In this document: in pieces, positions 11,861 to 23,629 of the stretch
Numbering within the stretch: the first letter of the stretch is position 1
How the letters are laid out: the number at the start of each line of letters is the position of its first letter
Assembly (NCBI GenBank): GCA_019614645.1
Contig: JABWDB010000017.1
Coordinates: forward strand, 1 to 64,000
DNA: 64,000 nt
Direction of reading: 5' to 3'
Origin: Stratiolaelaps scimitus
Lineage: Eukaryota; Arthropoda; Arachnida; Mesostigmata; Laelapidae
Notes under the pieces: generated by a model
Database searches by the model: none
Seen by the model: the letters and a program-made list of their open reading frames with translations, nothing else
Told to the model about the DNA's origin: nothing
Position numbers and translations under genes: made by a program

Positions 11861-12149
11861 GCGAAACTCACCGGACCACGAAGCTGCGTTCAACACTTAT
11901 ACCGATCGCATATATAATAATCTATTCGTACGATTAAGTCAATAGATTAACGTTAACCTGCGTTCTATTTAAAGGATCCCAGGGTAATGCGTAAGTACGG
12001 CGCAATTGTACGAAGATGGGCAACGTCCCCGTGCATTTCTCCAACGACGTCGGATGTCTAGGTGTTACTTTCTCTTAATGCGATAAAGGAAAAGCTCACC
12101 TTAAAGTGGTTTTGCAAAAAATGCAAGTACGACATCGACCTGCTTCTTG

Positions 12150-12400
12150 TACATTTTGTATAAGGCATTATTATTTGAGCCTTCGATCTCATACGGAGGC
12201 ACAATGTGGACCTCGAATACAATTAGATCTGCTACGGGGATTGCCAAAGACGAAGAAAGTGTGTTAAGTCCGTTCTCATATCAGATTGGTCTACTGATCT
12301 TTTTGACGCATGTTAAGGATATGACTATACTTGATCTCATCTTGAGGCCGGATCCTGGCCTATGGGGTATTACCAACTTTCGAGCGCATGAATAAACCAA
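12150..12400 (+). mobile_element. Non-LTR retrotransposon fragment, AP-endonuclease C-terminal part
   Basis: The plus-strand frame contains a WTSNT segment followed by DMTILDLILRPDPGL. This resembles the end of LINE APE endonucleases (..iLDLvfTsdpgLv). The opposite orientation to the RT piece at 11.2-11.9 kb suggests two separate insertions or a rearrangement. Confidence 0.55.
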
Positions 12401-12882
12401 AATCTGTACACAGAAGACACATTGCATATATACGGTGGTGTGAACAAATAGAAATATGCTAGTGATTAATGAATGGCGTTCTCGTGGTGAAACGCGCAAT
12501 CGTGCTTGCATAGTGTGATAATAGGTTGAAGCTGTTATAATATGTAGGAAGTCGAACACATTTATCAAACGGATATGTAGAAAGTGTCCGCGGATACTGT
12601 CTATAATAAGACACCGACTTAACCAGCGATAATATATTTGGAGACTTAACTTGATCCCGAACTACCTGAAGCGGGCAGTGCGTACGAAATCATAAGTTAG
12701 GTTCCAACAACCTCATTGTCAACGATTTGGATAGAACGGCATATGGCAATTAGACTAATTAGAATTCCTACACCTGAATATTTGTAACCCTGCGAATACA
12801 AAGGGAATACAACATAGTGGAGCAGGTTGAAGGTGACTTCGGTGCTTGGATGTGTCATTCCACCACCGTCGCCTCGGTGTGT

Positions 12883-12993
12883 CTACTCGCTATACAATCC
12901 GATAGCGTACGAAGAGATTTCCTCGGCTCTTTCAGGATTTCCCTCCCTTCCAAGTGACGATAAATCAATATCGCTCGAGGTATCGCTCGCCAT
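12883..12993 (-). CDS. Short open frame, possible first coding exon
   Basis: An ATG at 12993 opens a 36-residue frame beginning MASDTSSDIDLSSLG, ending at TAG 12885-12883. The composition (Ser/Asp/Glu-rich, few hydrophobics) is protein-like. A weak donor GTAGAC overlaps the stop. No family recognised and no downstream exon identified. Confidence 0.22.
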   Translation of the reverse strand: MASDTSSDIDLSSLGREGNPERAEEISSYAIGLYSE

Positions 12994-12999
12994 CCGTAG

Positions 13000-14300
13000 C
13001 CGTAGTCGTTAGCTCAACTTCGCATCTGGTCGTCGCCGATCCGCCTTCACCGAGGACTGGCCACTTTGCGGTAAGAAATATCCGTATCCTCTCGTCCATT
13101 GCCAGGATGCTATCACTGCTGTCCTACCATGCATTATAGGCATTCGCCTGTAGAACACGTGCTGCATGCTATTCCAACTCACTCAGAGATTGAAAGAACG
13201 ATACTCGTTCTTTACTTCCAATAAAAATGTGACAACACCACCTATCGTATTGAATGACCTACTTTGACCTTTTGCGCGCCGATAATGGACGGCAGAACTC
13301 TGCCCTCTCCCTTCCTCTGCCTTTCTATTACCAAGCCATAATGGTGGTGCTTTGAAAATGTGTAGACGGTTTCCACGTTCGACGCCTATTTTGTGGCATT
13401 CACCTTTCCGGGTCACAGGTTTGTGGGTCCAGGGTGGTCGCGACCGACGATATACGCTCGTTCAAATGTATTCCTTATGGTTCTCTCACCGTATTTCTTC
13501 CATGAAGTGTCAGGAGTGTGACTCGCGAGAATATATAGGCGTAAGTCAGTCCGGCCTACTGACGCAAACATATGCCTATCATATTGGTATTGACAATTAA
13601 ATAAGGTAAATAGACACTATTACCGTCTATTTGATTCAGGAACTTAATGTCATCGTGCCAGTTCCTATATAAATATATAGACCGCTTATGAAGAAAGCTG
13701 CCTCTTGCTAGTGGTAATGGATTTGCTTATAATATCACTACGAAACAGCGACGCCGGTCATTTTTTCCATGGTGTCCAAACACGATACGTTTGCCAATAA
13801 ATAAAAATCAATAAAACGAAAGGTAGGTAACGCTCCACGGAGTGGTCATAGCAGAGTTGGGAAGATATCTTAATATCAGCCAAGAGACACCGTATGTGTA
13901 AACAATTAGCATTCGCTAATAAACGAACGGTGTCGTCCATGCAGATATACCCGGCAGGCATTGAAACGTTGCCGTAACGATTTCAAGGGACCAAACGACC
14001 AATAGCAGGATAACTAGACAAGCAACAATGGCAGACATCAGCCGTATGAACTCACTTACCATCATTGCAACTGTGCGCCCTTTTACAGACTATTGACGCT
14101 CAAAGCAACAAGTGCTAGAGCACTACACGTGTGGTATGACCGCGCTCTCATGTCTACGGACCCACGATGCCTACCGAAACTTAGCCCCTTCAGCACGCAT
14201 TAACGCTACATACAAACGTAGTGTTGTACACTAATACCAAAAACATTATAGAGAGAATAAGATAAGAAGAACATAGAAGCGGCAACATTTACGTTGGCTG
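13000..14300. other. No gene supported
   Basis: Mixed unique sequence. Short frames exist on both strands (for example 13183-13416 minus) without splice or family evidence. Confidence 0.4.
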
Positions 14301-14309
14301 GACTTAAAG

Positions 14310-14371
14310 TCCAAGCTATTTTAATTTGACATCCAGCTGTAAGCCCTGTGGGATGTCAACCTATGCTTGGA
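14310..14371 (+). ncRNA. Candidate structured RNA / precursor-like hairpin
   Basis: Two nested perfect stems: 14310-14316 pairs with 14365-14371 (TCCAAGC/GCTTGGA) and 14326-14334 pairs with 14351-14359 (TTGACATCC/GGATGTCAA), leaving a 16-nt terminal loop. Arm length and shape are those of a small pre-miRNA-like hairpin, with an asymmetric internal loop. Expression is unknown. Confidence 0.3.
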
Positions 14372-14397
14372 ATTTATTATACATGAGATGCGCTTGC

Positions 14398-15250
14398 TAT
14401 ATATATATATATATATATAATATATTTCTATGTTTTATTATGTTTAAAACAAACAAAGACACGATGTGCGTGTGTTTAAAGACAGAGAAAAATAAAATCG
14501 AAAGGAAACCGTGATTCTTCGGAAATGATAAAAAATTGAAAAAAAATTTACATTTCTGAGGTCGTCGTTACCCCTGGTCTTTAACATGCACTGTAGGGTT
14601 TTTTTTCTACTTTCAGTATTTAAAGAAGGCATTTGCTACGTTCGAAAGCAAGACGTCATTTTGGAAATATCTATTATAACACTTGGTAAGTGTTAGTCAC
14701 ACATGATGTACGGGGCTGAAACTTCTCCATGTGAAGTTTGTGTAACATGTATAGAGTAGACTCATTTGATTCAAATGAAGTTGAAGCTCAATGAGTTCGG
14801 TACTCGCATTCGGCATTCATGGGTCATCCTAATACATACACACAGATGATTATTGCAAAGAGAAAACCGGCCTCTCGATGCTAAATCAATTCTCATTTTT
14901 CGAGCGTCTGATACATATTTGCGATGAGCCACAGAGGAATGAGGCAAAAAGTACCCTTCATAGATATATATATATATATATATATAGATAAAAGGATCCC
15001 TGTATACATTGCTGTTGTTCAATCGAACCAAGGCAGCATAATATAACAGATGCGCACTATGGCCTTTAAGAAGATATATATATCACGTAAAATACCACGT
15101 GGATGCTAACGCGAGTGGGTGAGCCAATCAATCCGTGTTGTTTCTTCTTTAAGAGAGTCGCTCTACTGTTTTCTACTTCGCCATGACATATACCTACTCA
15201 ACATGGGTGATTAAAATAACGAAAGTAAATATAGCATTCACTCGTATCGT
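14398..15250. other. Intergenic, TA microsatellites, 3' flank of the first XKR gene
   Basis: TA tracts at about 14398-14420 and 14962-14986. No gene seen. The first XKR gene ends at 15252. Confidence 0.5.
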
Positions 15251-15251
15251 G

Positions 15252-16895
15252 CTAAATAACCGACGGTGTGTACTGATAGCTAGCCGGGACCTGTCTCGCC
15301 CGAAGAAATTTCATTGGCCATAGTACGAGCATATAGTACACATAAGAGATGAGCCACATCGCGATGAGGATCATAGTGGTCACAATATTGGTACGGTTAA
15401 TAATATCGGTGGGCAGTTTCGTGACAGCAAACACATTGAAGATGAACAATCGTGTTGAAAAGTCCACGAGATCGACTACCCCCAAGGGCGCCTCGATCTG
15501 ATAAAAGCAGTATAGTGTTGGAGTGAGTGCAAATAGAGTTAAGCTCTGAAAGCCCTCGCAAATATTATAGATGAACGTTTTGCACATGAAGCTACTTTTC
15601 GTGGGACATAATGACTTATCTGAGGTTAGAACGTATGATGTTCCGATCAGAAATATCAGAGTAGCTATTGATATGAAAAACGAACATTGACATAGTGTAC
15701 AAATGAGTAAACCTAATCGAGCAATTAAATTGAAAATGACAAAGACGAGCAGTAACAGCTTGGTTGTTAATCGCTGCATTTGCTCATACGAACTGTTGCT
15801 CGCCCGAAGACTCACGCAAGCCCAACACACCGATATAAAGCTGAGAGCAGCCGACGTCCACTTCACAGACCGAAAGCTGACATCGACCACAGACTGAAAG
15901 CTCTCGATAGGAGGATCGGAAGTCAGCTCATTTTGCTGAATGTACATCATCAACAGAAACTGGGGTAGTTGCTCGATGATGAACTCAGCGGTAACTCCAC
16001 ACATGCGTTGTTGTTCAACTTCTATCACTTTATCGGTTACGTAGACAATTTGCTCTAATTCTTCAAGGTCAGAATCAGGAAGCGCGGGTTGAGGTTGGCA
16101 GCCTAAGGCGGCGGTCGCTTTCGATTTTCCGTACAGTTGCCACCAGAGCTTGACGATGGTGCAGGCCTTCACAATAGAAAAAATAGGCAGAACCAGGTAC
16201 AGGAGGTGCACTTTCGTTTCGCTTGGAGCAAACAGCCATCCGTATAGGCCACAGACAAATCCCGCTGTGTGCACGAACGCCAACGTGCTAGCTCCAATGA
16301 ACGGTTTTCCTGTTACGAAATGCCCAACAATGGCTGCATAGTCTACGATTAAGTCGAACGTATTGAGCACTACTCCGAACAAGATGATAAGGTAAATGTT
16401 TGGAAAGCACGCGCGAACCATGTCTGTAACACGGAGAAACACTTGCTTAGATTGATTCCTGAGCGCCTGCAGCTGGCTATCCACAATGGTCATGTCGGAG
16501 GCAGGTGTCAACAAGAGCGTTGTCACCACCTCTGCTAGTGTGCCGCACAAATCATTATCGTTCGGCCAATGTTGGAACTTTCGCGAAGTCTTTTCCAAAA
16601 TAGCCAGTGCGGATTCTTCGAGCTGCTTGAAGTCGCCCTCATGGGAGATTTCGTCGTAGCATATCTTTTGAAACGGATCGCTCTGAATACACTGCAGCGC
16701 TATCTGGATGGCTTGTACTACTCTGATGGTTTTCCTTATCTCGGTAGAAAAGGGATCTAGTTGTTCTGCTGAGTCATACTCCGACTCGCTTTCATCCTTT
16801 GGAAGCTCAGAGTCATCAGTTGAATCGAGCTTCTCCCTTTGCGCGCAAAGATGTCCCTGCTTGGCGGGCGGTTGGCTTACGGCGTGAGCGGTCAT
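15252..16895 (-). CDS. XK-related membrane protein, copy 1 (547 aa, intronless)
   Basis: A single uninterrupted frame from ATG 16895. It belongs to the XK-related (XKR/CED-8) family of multipass plasma-membrane proteins, some of which scramble phospholipids during apoptosis. Residues 1-150 are a charged cytoplasmic N-terminus with an Asp/Glu/Ser-rich stretch (24-47). Hydrophobic segments lie near 165-190, 200-222, 230-252, 305-322, 345-363, 378-400, 403-423, 478-495 and 505-530. The family hallmark E-x-x-P-Q-F-L is at 308-314 (EQLPQFLL). The segment FDLIVDY (180-186) matches FDLISDY in copy 2 but with Val in place of Ser. The C-terminus is short and basic and has no obvious caspase site. Two paralogues follow in the same orientation. 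Substrate and activity are not shown by the sequence. Confidence 0.9.
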   Translation of the reverse strand: MTAHAVSQPPAKQGHLCAQREKLDSTDDSELPKDESESEYDSAEQLDPFSTEIRKTIRVVQAIQIALQCIQSDPFQKICYDEISHEGDFKQLEESALAILEKTSRKFQHWPNDNDLCGTLAEVVTTLLLTPASDMTIVDSQLQALRNQSKQVFLRVTDMVRACFPNIYLIILFGVVLNTFDLIVDYAAIVGHFVTGKPFIGASTLAFVHTAGFVCGLYGWLFAPSETKVHLLYLVLPIFSIVKACTIVKLWWQLYGKSKATAALGCQPQPALPDSDLEELEQIVYVTDKVIEVEQQRMCGVTAEFIIEQLPQFLLMMYIQQNELTSDPPIESFQSVVDVSFRSVKWTSAALSFISVCWACVSLRASNSSYEQMQRLTTKLLLLVFVIFNLIARLGLLICTLCQCSFFISIATLIFLIGTSYVLTSDKSLCPTKSSFMCKTFIYNICEGFQSLTLFALTPTLYCFYQIEAPLGVVDLVDFSTRLFIFNVFAVTKLPTDIINRTNIVTTMILIAMWLISYVYYMLVLWPMKFLRARQVPASYQYTPSVI

Positions 16896-18112
16896 CGTGT
16901 TAGGTAGTTAGCAAAGATATGCCGTTGCCGTATCAGCAGATACACAGTCCCACTGAATGAGAAAGATACCTGCTAATATAATAGCAAGGGACAAGAGCTT
17001 ATGCGAGTGACAGATAACTATTCATCTAAAGATGTCTTGTAACCACTAACCATGGGCTAATGAAGGGTTCAGCCAGATGTGACATGCTCCAGCAACCGAT
17101 TTCAACCGAGACACGTTTGACGTTTCTCACGGTTGACGTATTGGTCACATTTGATCGCCATCTCTCTTAGCGTCTACGCGTAATCTCGACAAGCTTCAAG
17201 CCGGATACGTTGCCCTGCCTTCGAGTTTCTGCAGCATACTTAAATCTCCCTCGTTGCTCTCCCAAGCTCTCACTATATTGTGGTCTGGAGAGAGAGAGAT
17301 GGATATCGATACTACAACTGCAGACAAAATTGGACACGTGGATCTTGGGATTTCCCCACACGCGTCGGTTTTCTTTCTCGGTCTTTACCATCGCGTTCCA
17401 ATCGACATCTCCACAAGTTTGCACAAGTCTCACCGCGGTCTACTATTTATGTCAATCACTAGCGCCGCAACTTGTTGTCGTTCGTATCCAACCTGCTCTG
17501 CCCTTCGCCTGCCTACGCCCGTGCGAACAAATGAACTTATTTTTGATGATACTATCCAAGCTCCGTCCCACCATGGATAGGTGACGAGACCCTTTCCATT
17601 GGGCGTCATCTCTGCTATGAATGCTTGTCGATCATATAAGTTTGAATTGAATTAGGATCAACCTTGTCTTTGGCAGCTGTCGAAAGCGTGCAATGGCATT
17701 TGATATCCATGCGTCACTTGCCATACTACCTTACGCGTTGTGGCACAATACTTTCATCCTGACGAAATAATAGCAAATTGCAGAGGGCAACTCTACGAAT
17801 GAGCAATGACAATGAATAATGTTAGTGCTCCGCGAAAAGTAGCTACACATCGTTTGGTAAAGGTTGAGCGTTTCAAGTACAATTTAAAAAAAAACGCTAT
17901 CAAAAAGGAATCATATTTGGAACCGTAAGATACTTGACCGTTAGGGTGAGGGATAAGGTGAACGGGTTTGAATATTGCTCAGTACTTTCATAATGAGGTC
18001 CATGATCCACAATATATCCACAATATCATGTGCTCACATGACGTCTAAAGGGAAGTCAAGAAAGGTAGCATCCTTGCCTGCTCTACAAGAGACATATATA
18101 TATATATATATA
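16896..18112. other. Upstream region of XKR copy 1; no separate gene
   Basis: An initiator-like TCAGTGG lies some 50 bases upstream of the ATG on the minus strand. An 88-codon minus frame at 17167-17433 lacks a recognisable domain. TA tract at 18093-18112. Confidence 0.4.
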
Positions 18113-18250
18113 TCAGCGGAGTAGCTTGGACAGCTACGTCTCTGGCTGCAAACAGCCAGAAGCCGCAGGTTCGAGTCCCCTCTGCGTGACATGTGAGAGA
18201 ACTTAAACACTGTAAAGTTGCAGTTTTTTTGATAAACTAATAAAACAAAC
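18113..18250 (+). mobile_element. tRNA-derived SINE copy with tRNA-like head
   Basis: A tRNA-like head (GCGGAGTAGCTTGGACAGC as A-box region; GCAGGTTCGAGTCCCC as B box) is followed by TGCGTGACATGTGAGAGAAC, TTAAACACTGTAAAG, TTGCAG and AAACTAATAAAAC. It is the best-preserved copy at the 5' end and the one most clearly related to a tRNA. Confidence 0.72.
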
Positions 18251-18576
18251 CAGTATATGAAACGAATGTGCATGCAAGTAAGTTTATGCTTAATATGAAA
18301 AGCACTCAGTGCGACGATAGTTCTACTTCGAAGACGTGTAATTCGGATTCCCAGCAAAACACACTTTCTTTCTACGTTTCACTTTATGGTATAATGAAGT
18401 TCATCATTTACTCACACGGTATTCTGTCATCCATACCTAGGTACCTAATAAAATGGTATAACAGTGGGCAACGGTAAAAGCAGTAAACAGTAAACCATAT
18501 TGGGTCAGCTCGCGTAAACAGGGCACATACAGCTCTAAGAATAAACATGTTTAGTATTGCTGGTGGACAAGCTGGG

Positions 18577-19730
18577 CTAAGTGCCATTGATGGAGTGTGC
18601 TTCCTTCAGCGTGATATTTGGCGGAAATATTATTGCAATAACACATAAACAGTTCGAGTTGGGCACGTAGACCTCTGTTCTATACATAACATGGTGAAAC
18701 CTGTGTATTGCGGAACGAGTTACAATGTGCCGGTATGTTTTGAGTGATCCTCTCGATTTATCGTTATTCATTGCACCTGTATTGTAAAATTCCCGGTCGA
18801 TATCGGTCATCTTTTTTGCCCACATTCTAACGAATTCTGAGTAAGCTAGCGACACTGGTAGCTTAAAGCGACGCCTCAGGTCTTGAATAAACAAGGGAGT
18901 GTCGCCAAGGAGGTAGACTTATCTATTCCGCGCCGAAGAGTATGACCTCATAACGCGTTTCAGAAATGCAGACTGGAAGTTATTGACAACTTCAGGCCGG
19001 TTTCGCCCAGGTGCAGCGGATCGAAAGCGGTGATGTACCTCGGCCCGGCGACACTTCACGGCTTCTGTCTAGTCCATATTGATCGTCAGTTCGTCTTCTT
19101 TTACGTATCCAGACAACCTCGTAAGTGCTTGCTGAACATGAAAGCGACTCTTACAAAAACGACATGGTCCTCTGCGTATAGCATCGTGTTCGAATGCTGA
19201 GTCGTTCTCTTTACTCGGGCCGGGAGATCGCTTAGCAGCATCGAGATTAACAGTGGACTCAACGCGTCACACCAGCGGTTTGAGCGTAGGGTGGCGGAAG
19301 GGACACTCCGTCATCGATCTTCACTGAATTCTCCGGTAAAATGGCCACCATAAGCTGCAGCAGCATGTTCGGCGAAACTGCACACATTGTTAGTTTGTAA
19401 AAGATTTCGTCCCGCGGAGCCTAATCGAACGCCGACTTGAAATCTAGCTGCGTAGAGAACTTGCCCCTTTGCCGAACGACGCGATGTACCTGTTGGGGTA
19501 GGATGCTGGACGCCGTGATGGTAGAGTGTCCTGGGCTAAATCTCTCACAGTTACTCGTCCGGTATGCAAGAGTAAACCAGAACAGTAAACCGTACCTACT
19601 CGTGAAGTGCTTTATTATTGAGGTCGAGAGGATTCGACAGCTGGATGTCCTCTATGAAGAGCCACCTGTGGGGTTCCTTGGTCGTCTGCCATACCAGCTT
19701 CTCTTCCTCATGCTCAAGGTACTGAGCGAT
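18577..19730 (-). mobile_element. Non-LTR retrotransposon remnant (reverse transcriptase)
   Basis: Reading the minus strand, a fragment near 19440 gives FKSAFD with a following stop then PRDEIFYKL. Further on come LSPLLISMLLSDLPARV and TMLYAEDHVVF, matching LINE RT motifs (F.kAFD; sPll...l.dlp; YADD). The 105-codon frame 18894-18577 (FIQDLRRRFKLPVS...) may be the post-RT part. Several stops and frame changes show it is inactive. It lies just downstream of XKR copy 2. Confidence 0.65.
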
Positions 19731-19877
19731 TGAATCGATCTATCTTTACCACCCTAAGCACGTTTAGGCACACAGGAAAAATCAAATCGAGCAAATGCAT
19801 GCAACAGACGGGTGTTGTCCATGTTATCGAGCATTGGGACTCGATGCTCACCAGCTGGCGCACTCGGGCCCATCAGT

Positions 19878-21494
19878 TCAGACGGTGTAGCATGCGCTCC
19901 AGTCGTGCTGAATAATTCGCGGCGTCGTCTGCTCGCCGGACGGAGGCGTTCTCACCCGCAGAATTTTCATCGGCCATATTACGAGTACATAGTACAGATA
20001 TGAGACGAGCCACATCATGATAAGCATAGCGGACACTACCTGGGGATTAACGGGGGGTCGCACAATGGCAAACCCATTATATACCATCAACCGCAGTGAG
20101 AAGTCGACGAGATCTGCGACCCAAGGCCGTCGACACACCCGAGTGCAGTAGCCAAATACGGCTGGCGTCAGAGCGAAACGCAGTGAATCCTGTAGACGCT
20201 TGTGAAAGCGATACGTCAAAAGCCATAGCGAGCACGGGCTACAGCACACGCGTGACGAGAGTCCCCTGAGAAACGCCGAAGCTCCAATGAGGTAGATCAC
20301 AGTGGACACCGATACGACCAGTGGGCACTGGCACAATGTAAACGCGAACAAACCCAAACGAGCGGTCAGGTTCAGTGCGACAAAGACAAACAGCAGCATC
20401 CTGCTTTTGACACTGTCCAGTTCTTGAACTCGGACATAGTGCGAGCGAAGGGTGACGCAGCCCCAGGCGATCGATAGGAAACTAAGTGCCGCCGCAGCCC
20501 AATTTAATGAGCGCAAACTCTCGATACGAAGGTGAGCGGGCAGCTCATTGAGTAGAATGTACATCAGTAATAGAAACTGTGGCACGGCCTCGATGGTGAA
20601 CTCGTCAGCGATGCCGAGGACACGTACACTGTCGATTTCAATGGCTTTCTCTGTCAGAGAGACAACTTGCTTGAATTGTGCACTGTCAAGCGACGGCTGC
20701 TCCTGCTGCTGGTGTTGGTGATCGCGGACGGGAATTTCACCAGCATTTCGCCAGCCACCGGGAGCGCCAACTGTCAACTGAGGACGCAGTTGCCACCACA
20801 GCCTGACTATGGCGCAGGCCTGAATAACAGGGAAGATTGGCAAAACCAAATAGAGCACGTGTGTTCCCTTTTCGTGGCGCGAATCAACTACCCATGCGTA
20901 ACTGGCGGACATCAATGCAGCCGCGTGCACAAATAGTAACGTGGTCGCTCCGATGAACCATTTCCCTGTGCTGATGTGCTTGATAACAGTAGCATAGTCC
21001 GATATTAGATCAAACGTATGAAGCAGCAATCCAAACACGATGATCAAGTTGATGTTTGGGAAACATTTGCGAACCACGTCGATAATGCGAGAGGACACCT
21101 GCGTAGCCTCGCGACGAAGTGCCTGCAGCTGGGTATCCTCTATGAGTAAGTCTACGGAGGGCGTCGCCCACAACATCATGCCCAGCTCTGACAGGACGCC
21201 TTTCAACGAATTATTGTCATTCAGGCTCATTTCACGGAATTCACGGGAAATCATAAGAATATCCAACGCAGATTCTTCGAGCCGCCTAAAAGCATCTTCA
21301 CTATTGGCGATATCTTCATAGCATTTGTGTTGACTTGGGCATTGCTCGATACAATCCAGCGCGGTGCAAATGGAGTGCAGCTCTTCGATGGTTTTCCTTA
21401 TCTGGGCTTGCTTTCGTATTTGATGGAGTTCGTTTGTTGAGTCGAGCGAGTTCTTCTCTCTCGGGGTGTTAGGGCATCCTAGCTCGACCGTCAT
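19878..21494 (-). CDS. XK-related membrane protein, copy 2 (538 aa, intronless)
   Basis: A single frame from ATG 21494. Same architecture as copy 1: a charged N-terminus (1-145), then FPNINLIIVFGLLL with FDLISDY at 161-167, a membrane segment around 180-202, and LPIFPVIQACAIVRLWWQL (218-236). A Gln/His-rich loop follows (258-266). The XKR hallmark EAVPQFLL is at 302-309. About five more hydrophobic segments run to 508. The C-terminus is longer than in copy 1 and ends in a Cys/aromatic tail. Family: XK-related (XKR/CED-8). It lies 3 kb from copy 1 and 2.1 kb from copy 3, all on the same strand, consistent with tandem duplication. No introns or frameshifts are visible. Confidence 0.92.
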   Translation of the reverse strand: MTVELGCPNTPREKNSLDSTNELHQIRKQAQIRKTIEELHSICTALDCIEQCPSQHKCYEDIANSEDAFRRLEESALDILMISREFREMSLNDNNSLKGVLSELGMMLWATPSVDLLIEDTQLQALRREATQVSSRIIDVVRKCFPNINLIIVFGLLLHTFDLISDYATVIKHISTGKWFIGATTLLFVHAAALMSASYAWVVDSRHEKGTHVLYLVLPIFPVIQACAIVRLWWQLRPQLTVGAPGGWRNAGEIPVRDHQHQQQEQPSLDSAQFKQVVSLTEKAIEIDSVRVLGIADEFTIEAVPQFLLLMYILLNELPAHLRIESLRSLNWAAAALSFLSIAWGCVTLRSHYVRVQELDSVKSRMLLFVFVALNLTARLGLFAFTLCQCPLVVSVSTVIYLIGASAFLRGLSSRVCCSPCSLWLLTYRFHKRLQDSLRFALTPAVFGYCTRVCRRPWVADLVDFSLRLMVYNGFAIVRPPVNPQVVSAMLIMMWLVSYLYYVLVIWPMKILRVRTPPSGEQTTPRIIQHDWSACYTV

Positions 21495-22328
21495 TTGGTA
21501 AACCGCTTTAGTGGCTATTGTACAGAGTTGGCTGAGAGTGTATTTAGTTTAGGCTGCCGGGTTCAATATACCGATTAACTCATTAGACTAGCCAAATGTA
21601 CTACTAGTGACCGGAAACTGTATACGTGTATTGCTGTCACCGATGATAGGCCACGAGTTCGAGCTAGACTAGAGCGCTAACGGCGAGTAATGGGTACCAT
21701 TAGATTCGATGTATTCTCCAGCGATCTGCCATGAAAATCGACGCCAAGCGGAACCGACTTAGGCTGTAGGTAAGTCTCTCATTTTAATAAGACGTGTGTA
21801 TAATTGTGTGTGTGTATGTGTACACGTGATTACCTAACGCGTACATTTTGACGTGTGCGTAAGGCAGGTGGTGCCCCCTATGGTCAATAAGGCGAGGAGG
21901 AATACGTCGCTATCGCTGCAGTCTGAGCCGTCTCATTGGACCGGGTTGATGGTTGAACTTTCCAATAGAGAATGCACCCTTTGTTAATTCTGTCGATTCT
22001 CTCGGATAGCCCTCAATCACTCTCTGACACACGGCGGAGCAACAATATTGTTTCATTGAAGTAACGCTGGTGGTATTAGAATTATATGTTATTAACTTTT
22101 TTATGAGTACCACATTCTGATTTATAAAAATCCATTCTGGTCGGAGGATTCACAGCTGCCGACGTCAACTGACAGCCATTGTAGCAAAAGAGACTTCGCA
22201 CTTGAGAGACAAGGGTTGCATTTTCTACGAGCGTAAACTAGCGGATGATTCGGAAAATATTTGATTTCGGAGATTACAAGTCATTTTTGTCAATTATTCG
22301 CTTCCACTTGACTTTTTGTGCACGCCTG

Positions 22329-22365
<37 letters not shown>

Positions 22366-23629
22366 GTCCAGTATCTATAAGAAGACACAGTAACAGACTC
22401 GATAGGGGAAATGAGACATATCTTTACTGACTCTCTCAGATACATATGTGCATGACTCCGCGACACCCATTGATATGTTTCAATCAAATGCGTCAGACAG
22501 TTGTGGGAAACATATTGAAACGATCTGTTCTCCTGTATCGCTTTGGAAATCTGGACAAGTTGTTCCCCACAGCACGCATAGAATCAACCACATCATAATT
22601 AGAACGCCCAGTCATAATTTGATTTCTAATCAGCCGAGCAAATATTGCACACTCGTATGTGGCTCCTATAGTAAGGGCGGCTTTCCCTTTAATCGGCCCT
22701 AACGGTTCATCCTCGCTGGCAGCGATGAGGCCAATTGCCGACAATTCTGGCGGGAGCCTGTGGCTACCGGCACAGGCTCAATCGTGCCGGCATCTGTTAT
22801 TCGTTCATTCGTTGTTCCGATGGCGCTACATGCTCGGCGAGTTCGTTGTGTTTGTCAACTGCTTCGAGCCTCTGGAGTATCCATAATGGAGAAGTACAGC
22901 GACTCGGGTCTCTTGGCGTATTCACGACTGGACACAACGATGATGTGGCTAATTTCGGCGTAGAGAGAAATATTGTGGAGAATGTGGTAAATATCTCGGA
23001 AGACTTCGTAACAGGAAACGATTTAGTGCTACAGATGAATTTCACTGAAGAGGCTGCCTTGCAGTCGTAGGGTCCGTCTATGGAACAACCGAAGTTCTCT
23101 TCGGAGGCCGTGTTATCGAGCGACCTCTTTTGCGCACTGGTTATAAATGCTACTGTTATTACTATAGTTTGTCACTCATAAACTGACGACCGTCGATTTT
23201 CGCGAGGGCGTCATATTTATAAAAGTAGCTTCATGCAATTCCCACATCCACACGCCTATAGGGTACTGAATTTAGTCAGGTACAAATAAATTGATATTGC
23301 GGCACTACTATGGTCTGAATGGAGAAGGAAATTACAACGCTCTCGGGAGATTATTCCTGTCATCTTTTGATATTTTTCAATCATCTCATTTTGCCCTTCA
23401 ACAATGAAACGTGCGTACTGTATCAAATGTATATATATAGATATATATATATATATATATATCCTTGCAGTGTATAGCAACTATACCGAATCATATCTAA
23501 CACCACAAAGCCTTCACTTCAAATCAATTGTAAATATTAATAGCATAATATTTTTGTCACTATCCAACTTCTATTAGCCAGTCATATTGGTCAAGTGTGG
23601 TACGTATTGACAATAACCCCAGCATCTTT
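21495..23629. other. Spacer between XKR copies 2 and 3; unresolved short frames
   Basis: Contains a TA tract (22331-22363) and another near 23427-23462. A minus frame (22744-22493) reads as plausible protein (LSAIGLIAASEDEPLG..) but has a TGA shortly upstream, no ATG at its 5' end and no recognisable domain. An overlapping plus frame (22735-23070) is equally unsupported. Confidence 0.4.
22331..22363. repeat. (TA)n microsatellite
   Basis: About 16 uninterrupted TA units. Confidence 0.9.
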
